From Phymorhynchus buccinoides (taxonomy: Eukaryota; Mollusca; Gastropoda; Neogastropoda; Raphitomidae), in the NCBI GenBank assembly GCA_017654935.2, contig CM065690.1:5071039-5135038 (forward strand): 64,000 nucleotides of DNA, in the 5' to 3' direction. How positions within the stretch are numbered: the stretch's first letter is position 1; each line of letters opens with the position of its first letter. Of the stretch, positions 33,179 to 45,000 are shown in pieces. The translations under genes and the position numbers were made by a program. The notes beneath the pieces are model-generated. The model ran no database searches and was not told the DNA's origin. It saw nothing but the letters and a program-made list of their open reading frames with translations.

Positions 33179-33545
33179 GGTAAAGGTAAAGGTAAAGATG
33201 TGCCACCCCCCATGCATTTCTCGGTTAATTCTATTTTTCCGTTTTTGCCTTTCTTACCATACATAAATCTGTATTTTAGGAACATTTTTAGCTAATTACC
33301 TTTTTGGAATACTAACCCTAACCCTACCCCTAAACCTAACCCTACACCGCGATTTGTCACAGTTGTGGTTCATTGCGTTTTTCCGTCTTATACGGGTGGG
33401 GGACAGGGGGGGTTAGGGTTAGTATTCCAAAAAGGTTATTAGCTAAAAATGTTCCTAAAATACAGCTTTATGTATGGTAAGAAAGGCAATAACGGAAAAA
33501 TACAATTAACCGAGATAGGTAGGGGGGGGGGGGGGGGGGGGGGTT
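33179..33545. mobile_element. Telomere-centred fold-back element, copy 2
   Basis: Same arms as 26740-27149, with CTAACCCTAACCCTACCCC and GGGGGGTTAGGGTTAGTATT at the inner edges. The right terminus is replaced by a G run (33521-33543) and lacks the final CATCTTTACC. Confidence 0.87.
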
Positions 33546-34329
33546 AAATTTTTTTTTACATTTACTCTTTGCTCAGGACCTTTACCTAAAAAAAGTTCTA
33601 CGTAATAACCATTGCATAGCACTGTGTTGTTGACTTGCTAACATCTTCATAATAATAAATAAAAATGTAGGCTACGTGACCAACATTTATGATTCATCTC
33701 ATCGTTTGACCCACATTCATCTTTTGACCTACTAACACCACAAGCTTCAGTCAGTGAAAAACAAAGATTAAGATTCACATGAACAATTAAAATAGTTCAA
33801 ATCGTACACCTTCTGTCAAACACAGAGTGTGCTGTAAAATGTGATGGTTCAGTAGTACTACTCTCAGAAACTTAGGACTGGTGTGCACAAAATCCTTGTG
33901 CTTCCCTCCTTGTTTTGCAATCCATCAAAGCTTTGGGGGAGAGTTATCGGACGTGGAGAACCGGTGTAGCATAAAATATTTAATCCATGAAATAAATACC
34001 CTTTCCTCACTCGAATTGTTTGCTGTTTGGGAAAGATTCGCCTCTAAATATATTCAGAGGCGTCTTGTGGCATCAAAGACACTGGTGGCATGCAGTAAGA
34101 ACAGATAATTCGTCATTAAATATTGAGAAGTCAGGGATATTTTTATAATATTTTTGTTTTCTTTGTTTGCATTGGTTGTAACAGTGGTTGTCTATATCGT
34201 CCGCCATTTTTAAAAAAAGAAAGAAACTAAGTAGCATGGCTTTATACATCGAATTTTCGGCAAATATGTAGATTTACACCCTCCAGCTCTACTTCTGGGT
34301 TCTTTCCGTGTAGATTGAGCACTTAAATA
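33546..34329. other. Gene-free stretch upstream of Nup43
   Basis: AT-rich sequence with no recognisable repeat partner in the window. It may include Nup43 regulatory DNA but shows no clear TATA box or initiator. Confidence 0.4.
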
Positions 34330-34440
34330 TCAATATTTTAAATAATAGTTGACTTATTTCTCACGTGAAAGAAGAATGATTCTAGTGTACCTGCGAAGGG
34401 TACCTATTTCACGGGAGGTACTTATTTCTCATGACACCGG
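34330..34440. repeat. 100 bp repeat directly upstream of Nup43
   Basis: AATAATAGTTGACTTATTTC, GAAAGAAGAATG, TCGAAGGGTAC-like and CTTATTTCTCATGACACCGG are shared with 30808-30915. It ends about 70 bp before the Nup43 ATG, so it probably covers the promoter or 5' UTR. Confidence 0.75.
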
Positions 34441-34511
34441 CCAAGGGAGAGAAATCCCACGAACATAATTTTTGGTGGAAAAGCAAAACGCCAAAAGCAG
34501 CTTTGAACAAC

Positions 34512-34628
34512 ATGGAGAAGAAAGTGAAGTTCGTTTCACAGAAAATTAGCAAAATCCGATGGCGTCCACGGGGCAAGCAGTCAGTGCAGCCATCCGACAC
34601 CTTTGCTACGGGCAGCTGGGATGATGAG
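34512..34628 (+). CDS. NUP43: Nup43 exon 1
   Basis: 39 codons, phase 0 at the donor (GATGATGAG|GTAGGC). Encodes the first propeller strand with KFVSQKISKIRWRP and FATGSWDDE. Confidence 0.95.
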
Positions 34629-35994
34629 GTAGGCCTTATTACAGGAAGTTTTCTTCCCCAGGCCAGGGCTGTGTGCATCCATGGGTGCACTTTCACTTTT
34701 TTCAGTTTTACACTGATTTCAGTATTTTTAATTTTACCAGAAACTGAAATTCAGTTGTTGTTTTATTTCATCCAAAAACAAACAAACACGATCACAAGCG
34801 ATTTGGAGCATTTTGAACTTGGTTACAAGTTCTATCTTGGAAGTTTACAACTGTAGGCACCTACATCAAATTATCGCCCTTGCGTGTCACGAAGAATCAG
34901 TATAAACTACCACTGAAAATTCTCTGGTCCTCATCGTCACAAGGTGGCGCAGCACGCTCAATCCAGTACATAAAATTATCGTCCGTTGTGCGTTGCCAAG
35001 AAGTAGTATATAAATATATGGTAAAGGTAAAGATGTGCCAACCCCCCTGCATTTCTCGGTTAATTCTATTTTTCCGTTTTTGCCTTTCTTACCATACATA
35101 AAGCTGTATTTTAGGAACATTTTTAGCTAATTACCTTTTTGGAATACTAACCCTATCCCTAACCCTAGCCCTAATCCTAACCCTACCCCCCACTATGTAC
35201 TGCAGTACACCGCGATTTGTCACAGTTGTGGTTCGTTGCGTTTTTCCCTCTTATAGGGTGGGGGGTAGGGTTAGGGTTAGGGATAGGGTTAGTATTCCAA
35301 AAAGGTTATTAGGTAAAAATGTTCCTAAAATACAGCTTTATGTATGGTAAGAAAGGCAATAACGGAAAAATAGAATTAACCAAGATAGGTAGGGGGGGTG
35401 GCCCATCTTGACCTTTACTAAATATATATATAGGATGGTTGTGTGTGTTTGTGTGCATCTTTGTGTGTGTGTGGGTATCACTATATGTGCCGTAAAATTT
35501 GGGTTATAACTATAAGCTGCTACTTTTTTCTTCAACTTTGACCCCTGCTTCTCTTAATCCGGCACGAACAATGTATCATTGTATGGACTATTTTCATATT
35601 TTTGCTTTTTCAAAGCAGAGAAAACCGAGAGAGAGAGAGAGAGAGAGAGAAGCGGGCCTAGATAGCTCTAGTAATACAATTTTGACCGTGCATGAATACC
35701 CGGTTGTGTATAGTTTACAGCATTCAGGTCTGTTCTCTATCACACTTGCAGAACGAACTTCTGATCTATTGTCACAAAATTCACATGAAATAATACTCTA
35801 ATCTCCTTCAACTTGAACAGTGTTAAAAAACGATCTCACTGTTAAAGTGTTCAATTGAAATCACACACACCGAATATTCAATCTTTACTTCAGTCGATGT
35901 GAGTGTGTGTCAGGTCAAGTCAAGTCAAGTCAAGTCAAAATCATCTTTATTGAGGGTTAAAGAATAAGCTAACAAAGCTTTTTTTCATCCTGCC

Positions 35995-36029
<35 letters not shown>

Positions 36030-39000
36030 CATCATTACATGTGTTTGTGTGTCACTGTCAGGGTTCCCATGGACCCCCATTTGGGGGTCTATGAAGCACT
36101 AAAATTCTAAAGGACCCTCTAAACGAATGTGCAGGGGGTCCCAGGGATGCACTAGAAAAATTCTTTGTAGCATTCACAATGCCACTGGGACCCTCTATCC
36201 CACCTCTAGGACCCTCTATGCTGTAAGTGAAGGAGTCCCTGGGACCCCTTGTTTTGCGGGATGATTGGGAGCCCTGCACTGTATGTATGTATCCTGACTA
36301 CGGGATCTGACTGTGTGCTTGTTCTGACAGGAGAACAAGGTGCGCGTGTGGCGTCAGGACCCCTTGTCAGGACCCCAGGAGGACGATGTCGCCACCCCCG
36401 GTGCTCTTCAGAATGAGGACCTTCTCCTGGCCGACCCCGAGCTGCTCTGTGAGACCAGACACCCTGGGGATGTGGCCGACCTGTCTGTGAGTGAACGAAC
36501 GCTGTCCCACCATCATTCCGACTGAAAAGATTGCTGCACATGTGCAAAACATTCATTCAGTAATTTGTAAGACGTCCTTTCACAGGAGGAGAAAAAAACC
36601 CTCAATATTTCGGCCATGTTATGTGACCCAACACCACGAAAAGGACATTAAGTTGCTGGGCTAGTTTCTCACACCATGCTTTGAAAGTCAAAACCTCATT
36701 TTTTTTTTCAATTTTGAGTAAATGGGTATTTTTGTGTTCTCTAACATCTTGCCTTTCATATAAGGATAATCTTTAATAATAATGATGGTCTTAGAAGTGC
36801 TTTAAAACGAGTAGGTCAATGCATTTTCTTCAGCTAGGCTAGACTTTAGAATGTGTTTTCTCAAAATGGCCGACGCTCACCCTACTAACTTTAAATGCTA
36901 TGTGTGTGTGCTCTGGAACGGAAAAAGATACTACAACTGTCAAGAATGGTACAAGAATTTCATTAGAAAGAGAATTGTCTGAAGTTTCCACCTGTATTCT
37001 TTTCTTTACATCTACTAATGTCCCATATGTGTCTGTTCCAGACCGGAGGACGTTAAACAGATTTACTACTTTGGTAGAACAACAAACTGAGACGATTACA
37101 TCTGCATTGTTACAAATTCGACTTTCCTGGAGTTGCACTGCCTCCGAGCATTGCCTCCAGGATCATTCCCACCATCTTTATATCTACTAATGTTCCATAT
37201 ATGTGTCTGTTCCAGACCGGATGACGTTAAGCAGATTTTCATTCATTCGCACACTAGTTTATATTAACGTAAAATGCGGACTATAAGCCGCTACTTTTTG
37301 TTCTCAACTTTGGCCCATGCGGCTTATAGACTGATGCGGCTTATCTGTGGATTTATTTCCATTCTACTTTTATCAGTATGATTAAATCTGTTTCTGACCT
37401 TATTCTTTAGCCTATTTTGAACTTCTTTAGACTCAAAACTGGTTTGGGTAATCAATAGATTCAAATCTCTTCTTTAAAATGTCTGAAAAAATTAAATACT
37501 CATGTTCTGATAGGAGAATTTCTATATTTGTGTTAATTTGTGCACATACAATGTTCTCTGCAGCTTTTAAACTGGTGCGGCTTATATGTGAATAAATGCT
37601 TAATATTTTGTCAATTTAAGGGATGCGGCTTATACAGGTGCGTCTTATACTGAGTTATAGTCCAGGTTTTACGATAACTGCATTTTGTTTCTGTTGTTGT
37701 CTTCGGCAGTTCATCACATCAGATCTCATCGCCACAGCGTCCTCCCGAGGATCTGTGTTGTTGTACAAACACCAGGTGGCACCTCAGGTCAGTTTGGATT
37801 GACGCTTTCTGTTTATTTTTCTCATTTTCCTTTCGAGTGTGTGTGTGTGTTTGCGCATAGTTTGAATCTCTTTGAATGTCAAGTATTATGAACCTTATAA
37901 TGAAGTAGTAAGCTTATTAAGAGTAGGTGGGACTGGGTTGCTCTTTAAAACTTTAGCCCCACGTACCTAAATATACAGAAGTTCCGCATGAAAACCAGTA
38001 AATAGGTAAAAGAAAGAAGGAAAAAAAAGAAGCGGACGCGTTTCCGCATGGGAAATTTCAGGTTTTGTGAGATGCATGACTGCGTACATTGAATGATAGA
38101 CGGAAGAAGAGATATATCGTCAAACTCATGAATCTGGTTGTTGTCGGAAAAGCAATGGTGGGAGATGCCACGGTGGGCAACAATGCGTATAGAGGACAAA
38201 GAGAATGGGGCTCAACACAAAACCCTGGGGAACTCCACTCAGCAGGTCAGTTGAGTGAGAGGAGAAACCGTAAACAGAGACAATCTGAGTACGACCACAA
38301 AGATAGGAACGAAAGCAGGAAAGAGCTTTGTCAGAAATGCCAAAGGTATGCTAAAGTGGAGACAGAGGGGTACTGTACAGTGATCTAGAGTGTCAAAGGC
38401 TGAGGATAGGTCTAACAGGGACAGCAAAGAAACCTTACCATCATCCAAGAGCAGAAAGGAGATCGTCAACTATCTTCAGAAGAGCAGTTTCCGTGCTGTG
38501 CCCAGCTCGATAGGCAGACTGCAAAAGGTAGAGGAGATTGTTGCGGTCAAGGTGATCGTGGAGCTGGAGACAGACCTGTTTACTTTACTCTTTTCGAGTA
38601 GTATTCTACTCAATTTGGACCTCTACTACTCTTCAAAATTGAAAATAGTGCTCTAATTACTCATTTTCAGTGAACATTGTTTGATGGTTTAATGAATAAA
38701 ACTACACATTTTGAGCCCAAACTACTCATTTCAGCCATCCAGACTACCCAAGACTTGTGTAGGGAGTAAACAGGTCTGTGGAGAAGTACGATCTTTTCAG
38801 TGATCTTGGACAGAAGGGACAGGTTGGAGACAGGATGATAGGTTTTTTTCTTCAGGTTTTTGGGGTCAAGAGGGTTTCTTTAGCAGGGGGTCGAGTTTTT
38901 CAGTGCTGAGAGGAAGTATCCTGAGGTGAGTGATTCATTCACAACGGTGGTAATGTATGGTAGCATATCATCAATAACAGCGCATAACAGGGAGGAGGGG

Positions 39001-42000
39001 AGAGGGTCAAGCACATATGACTTAATGGTAGTTGTCTTGATCACATCTTTTTAAAAGTTACTGTGTCAGTCACGGGTTCAAAACTCGAGAAAGGAATGCC
39101 AGAGAAAGTGTCAACAAAATGATTGATGTGTTTTTGCAGCGGGTGGAGGCGGTCCAGGAGTGGGTGGAGCTTGACAGTGATGGGCGGAGCTAAAATGATT
39201 GATCAATGATGTGTTCTTTTGCAGCGGGTGGAGGCGGACCAGGAGTGGGCGGGGTTTCTTCACAGTGATGGGCGGATGATATGTGTTTTTGCAGCAGGTG
39301 GAGGCGGTCCAGGAGAGGGTGGAGCTTCACAGTGATGGGCGGAGCTAAAATGATTGATCAATGATGTGTTCTTTTGCAGCGGGTGGAGGCGGTCCAGGAG
39401 TGGGCGGGGTTTCTTCACAGTGATGGGCGGGGCTAAAATGATTGATGTTCTTTTGCATCGGGTGGAGGCGGTCCAGGAGTGGGCAGAGTTTCTTCACAGT
39501 GATGGGCGGAGCTAAAATGATTGATGTTCTTTTGCATCGGGTGGAGGCGGTCCAGGAGTGGGCGGGGTTTCTTCACAGTGATGGGCGGGGCTAAAATGAT
39601 TGATGTTCTTTTGCATCGGGTGGAGGCGGTCCAGGAGTGGGCAGAGTTTCTTCACAGTGATGGGCGGAGCTAAAATGATTGATGTTCTTTTGCATCGGGT
39701 GGAGGCGGTCCAGGAGTGGGCGGAGTTTCTTCACAGTGATGGGCGGAGCTAAAATGATTGATGTTCTTTTGCAGCGGGTGGAGGTGGTCCAGGAGTGGGC
39801 GGGGCTTCACCACAGCAGCGCGGGGGGCTGCCCCTGCACCTGTCTGGCGGTGTACAGCGCCGACTGCCTGCTGTCTGGGGGGGAGGACGGGCGGCTGGCA
39901 CTGCTGTGTCCTGGGCAGGCCGCGCCCACCCGCGTCTTGGGTGGGTACCCTAGACCGGTTTCAGGGGTGCATGTGGGTATGCCTGAAGCAGCCTGAATTC
40001 CTGCAATTTGATGCTGCTTCAGGCAGCTGGGTGCCTGAAGAAAGGACTCTTTAACCCTTTCGACGCCAGCCATTTTTCAGGCAAAGCATTCCACACCTTT
40101 ATTATTGATATTTCGTAATAATCAATCAAAATAAACACATCCATCAGATTGGCTAAAATAACATCATCAATGCATAAAACAATATCATAACAACACTATT
40201 ACAAAGTTTCATAAACTTTGATTCACAAATATTATTACAATAATTTTTTGAATAAGCATACGCATTTCAGCTCCATTTTGCCAAATCCTTACAGGGAAGA
40301 GAGTCGGGCTTAGTGAATTTCTTATAGGGACTTAAGAGTTCAACTTAACTGGGTAGAGAAAATAAAATATCTGCAATATTGCGAATTCCTCTGTGACATA
40401 TATACATGTAACATTAGGTCTATCCTTACCTCCCAAAATTAAGAAAATAGGGTCTTTGGATAACAGACCCTGATTTGATGCCTTTTAGTGACATGGGTGT
40501 GGTGCTAAAATGCGACATTGGCGGTGAAAGGGTTAACATGATGTCATTCTTTTGTACATTGGGTTTCGGCAAGAAAGTTCAGGCAAACGTTTTGGTCGCT
40601 GCATGCATCCGTGTTGTTTACTCTACTCTTTTCGAGTACAGTGGAACCTCCCTTATAAGACCCCTCCCTTACAAGACCTCGTTTTGGATGATTTTTGAAG
40701 GTCTTGTAAGGGAGGTTCCACTGTAGTATTCTACTCGGTTTAGATCTCAACTACTCTTCAAAACTGAAAATAATGCTCTGTAACCCTTTCACCGCCAACG
40801 TCGCATTTTTGCACCACGATGATTTAACACCCATGTCACTAAAAGTAAAAGGCATCAAATCAGGGTCTGTTATCCAAAGACCCTGTTCTCTTAATTTTGG
40901 GAGGTAAGGATATGTCACAGAGGAATCCCCAATATTATAGACTCTCATCTGTACCGCCTCAAGATATCCCACACAAACGAATGCCCATGTGGGGCGGGTA
41001 TCCAAGACCCCGAACACATTCTACAGTACTGTCTGAACTATGCCGGCCCCAGATCGACTGTATGGCCAGTTTCGACAGACATACAGACCATCAAAACATC
41101 AAAATCCGGGTTTGATCAAGCAGCCATCAGCACTTTTGGAATGAAGAAGAAAAGAACAGACATATTTTTTTCTCTACCCAGGTAAGTTTAATGGAAATTG
41201 TTTTGCTGAAAAATGGCTGCACGCAGCCAAAATCCCTATTGTTGTTTGATGAATGCCTGGAAGGTGCTGGGACAGGAAGCAAGTTTAGAAGTGACCAAGG
41301 AATGGTGCGTATACGGATTTACTTCCCTTGAAGCAAATGAACAAAATTGACAGCTATCTATTAATTCCCGACATATATGACTGATATTGAATGAGTTACG
41401 GCTATGCCAGACCAGCTGACATAGGCTAGAACACCAGGGCTACGTCCAAATGTTGCTATGCTCTGCATGCATAGTTATGCAGGGATCGTCTTTAGCCATG
41501 ACAACCTCCTAGCATAACATCATCAGTTTCTCTCCAAAATCCCCCCTGAAGTTGGAGTGTGGTTGCCTCACGTGGCTGGGTAATAAAAAATATTTTAAAA
41601 ACGTTTATTTATGCTCATCCCCAGCTATAAGCCACTACTTTTTCCCTCAACTTTGGCCCATGCGGCTTATAGACTGATGCGGCTTATCTGAGAAATTTTT
41701 TTCCATTCTACATGTATCAGTACTAGCGCAACGCCTAGCAAGCCTGACAGCAAATTTGAGGCGATTCGGTTAAGAAACGGCTGAGTTATTCGCGAAAAGG
41801 TGAAGCGGCGTATAGCGCGTGCGTTTCTGAACCGATTCGCTTCCGGTTTGGACACCGATAGTCACCGTCCCCGGTCATCTACCTGCCAAATTTGAAGGCA
41901 ATCGGTCCAGAAAAGCCGGAGATACGGGCGCCTAGAGTCCGGCGGATATGCGTTTCGCGCATTTGCGAAACCGCGCAAATGACACGGCCGCCCCGGTTGC

Positions 42001-45000
42001 CGTTGCCATTGCCCCGTTAGGGCTCACAGCAAATTTGAAGCGATTCGGTCAAAAAACGGTGGAGTTATAAGGCCCGTTTTGTGTTTCAGACAGACAGACA
42101 CACACACACACACACACGCACGCACGCACGCATGCCAACTTAGGGAATGCGGCTTATATACAGGTGCGTCTTATAGTCCAGTTTTTACAGTGTTATTATT
42201 TACTGTGTTGCAGACAAGGCGGATAGCTGCACCATCAACGCGGCGACCTTCCTCAAGCAGTCGGAGGTGCTGACGGTCAACTCCTTTGGTCAGCTCAAGC
42301 TGTTTGACCTTCGGAACAACTCGGACCAACCCGCCCAGATTTTCTCTGCGTGAGTACCAGTAGGGCAAAACTAAATGAACACCGCTGTTTACGAGAAGCT
42401 TGTACCATGAAACTGAAATTGGAAAACGCTTGCGGTAACATGGTCGTGACAGTGCTTCGTTGCTAAAACGGGCACAGAATCAGTGGAGAGGTAAGCATGC
42501 CGTTTTATTACCAGCCGCAAACGAAGAGAGCGAAGCTGGTATTGTTTTCAGTGGATTCTGAAGCCGACTATCTATCTATCTATCTATGTGAACATGATAA
42601 CTGTCTTGCTCAAATGGCTTTTATCATTGGTTGATATTAGCCTGTAGTAGGGGGCCAACAGTAACATGAGAGCTGTTCAATAGATGATTTTCTGCAGTCA
42701 TGGAAAATCATAGTACAGTTTTAGTCTCTGGTGGAAGACTATGATTCTCGAACGAGGAGGGCCTTGGCACCGGCTCTGGTGCTGCAGCCAAAGGGATGGG
42801 TTGGCCTTTGAGGGAACCTTCCCCCAACGCCAGCAGTGCTCAAATCCTTTCGGCCAAGAGAGTGGGGATGTACCTTGGGCAAGGAATCTGCTCTTTAAAC
42901 AAATTCTAGCCCAGCCTGCCGGAATATCGTCTGCCCCCATCTGGTAAAGGTCAAGATGTGCCACCGCCCCCCTGCATATCTCGGTTAATTCTATTTTTCC
43001 GTAATTGCCTTTCTTACCATACATAAAGCTGTATTTTAGGAACATTTTTAGCTAATAACCTTTTTGGAATACTAACCCTATCCCTAACCCTAGCCCTAAA
43101 CCTAACCCTACCCCCCACCCTATCTGGCAGTCATGGTCTGAAACGACTGACTGGCATACAATGTTCATGATTTTATTTGTTTCACAGCACGGATGACCAC
43201 TGGGCGTCGCTGTGTGTGGCCAAGCACCCTGGTCAGCTCCACGTTGTGGCCACGGGCAGTCAGGACGGGGTGCTGACCGTCTGGGACCTGCGACAGACCC
43301 GCTTCCCCATGACCACCCTCAACGCCCACCCCTCAGCCAGTAAGCACACCTCGTTCTTGTATTGATATTTCTTCTTCTTCTTCTTCTTCTGCATTCCCAG
43401 GCCACATGGCCACAATGGGTAAAGCACATATGTGTCCGGTTTTCAGTTTTCACTGGTCTCCCCGCTGCGTACAGCCGACACATTCCGATTTCAGAGGAGC
43501 TCAAGAGAAAAATTATTTGGAAGATTTCTTTTTGAAAAAAGGCAGGAGAATGGGCCAGTAAGTCAGAAAGATAGTAGATGATAGAAAGCAAAGGGAAAAG
43601 GCAGAGTCAAATAGAGTGGTAGATTAGAGGAAGTTACAAGCACAGAACTTCCAGAAGGTGGGGGAACTATTTTTACGAAAGACCCACCGGTATTCCCACG
43701 GGGAGAATTTATTTATAATAATTAATAATATTATTTCCTGTCAATTATGAGCACAGATGCGTCATGCTGCCTTTATGCACCTAACTAAGAAATAGTTAGG
43801 CCCAGCAAGTCCGACTTCGGCTGGAGGAGGAAATCTTTTTGAAAGCGTTTCTTGAAAAAAAGGCAGGAGAATGGACCAGTTAGGCAGACTGATAGTAGAT
43901 GACAGTAAGCAAAGGGAAAAGGCAGAGTCAAAGAAAGTGACAGATTAGAGGAAGTTACAAGCACAGAACTTCCAGAAGGTGGGGGAACTATTTATACAAA
44001 AGACCCCCCGGTATCCCCACGGGTGGATCTTACAGTGGAACCTCAGTAGTCCGACCACCCAACTGACTAGATAAAACTGTGCGTAATTGCGATGCGGTCA
44101 TTATACCGGAGACTCTTTTAGCAATGAGGCTTTATACTACTTGCCGACACGAAAGGGCGATAATTTTAGGCCCAAACTGCCGATGCACCCTGGTGACGAG
44201 TCAGGAGCGGATAATTTTCCGTGGCTAGTTCCCTGACAGGCAAGGGCAATAATCTTAAAAGTAGGTGGCGTTCGCATCTCAGGTCGTGAGACAGGGGGCG
44301 GAGAATTTTCGGTATAGAGCCTCATTAACGCGTAGAGAAGAGACTGAATTAATGAATTAATGAAAATGTCCTGATTGTCTGGATGTTCGCGATACCAGGG
44401 TGCCCGTTAGGCGGGGTTTGACATGGGAAAAACGGACAAAATGGAATCTTGGCATAAACTGAGACTGTATTTTTACAAGATGGAGCAAAGCTTCATAGTC
44501 AATACACAGAAAACAGAATTGAGTTATCTTGTCTAGTTTTAATTTTAGAGCCATTTGAAGTTTAACCTTCACCATGCTTCCTGGGTATTCTAGTACCCAG
44601 AGACACATAAAAACTGTTATATCTCAAAAAGTATTTAAGCAATCATCATGAAATTTCATGAGTTTATCAAAAACGTTAATGGCTTTATGTGTCTTAAATT
44701 TCATTAATGTGTATAAAATACAAATGACGTAATATAATGCGTCATTTGAACATGCTTGTCACTGATTGCGCGGGTATCCTACAACCCATACTTTAAAGAG
44801 CAGAAATATGCCACTGCAGTGCATTGAGTATGGGTAGTGGGACACCCGTGGCATCTGGATAAGGATAAACACATGGTGACTCTTTGACAAGTATGGGTAC
44901 TGGAGGACCCGCATCATCTGGAATAGGGATAAACACTGTTAAAATGCATGTCCCTTTCTTTTTTAATGAGTATGGGTAGTGGGAAACCCGCCCCATCGTG

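Noticed and set aside
34431..34511. Earlier Nup43 start (27 more residues)
   Set aside because: The family starts with M-E-x..KFVSQKISK, matching the ATG at 34512; the upstream part overlaps an interspersed repeat.
39137..39774. CRISPR-like array
   Set aside because: Repeats have no unique spacers of constant length; it is a minisatellite derived from an exon edge in animal DNA. Also rejected for 49930-50130 and 62690-63385.
39679..40054. Frames MMFFCIGWRRSR.. across the Nup43 minisatellite
   Set aside because: They mix intronic repeat units with exon 4; the correct frame starts at the acceptor at 39775.
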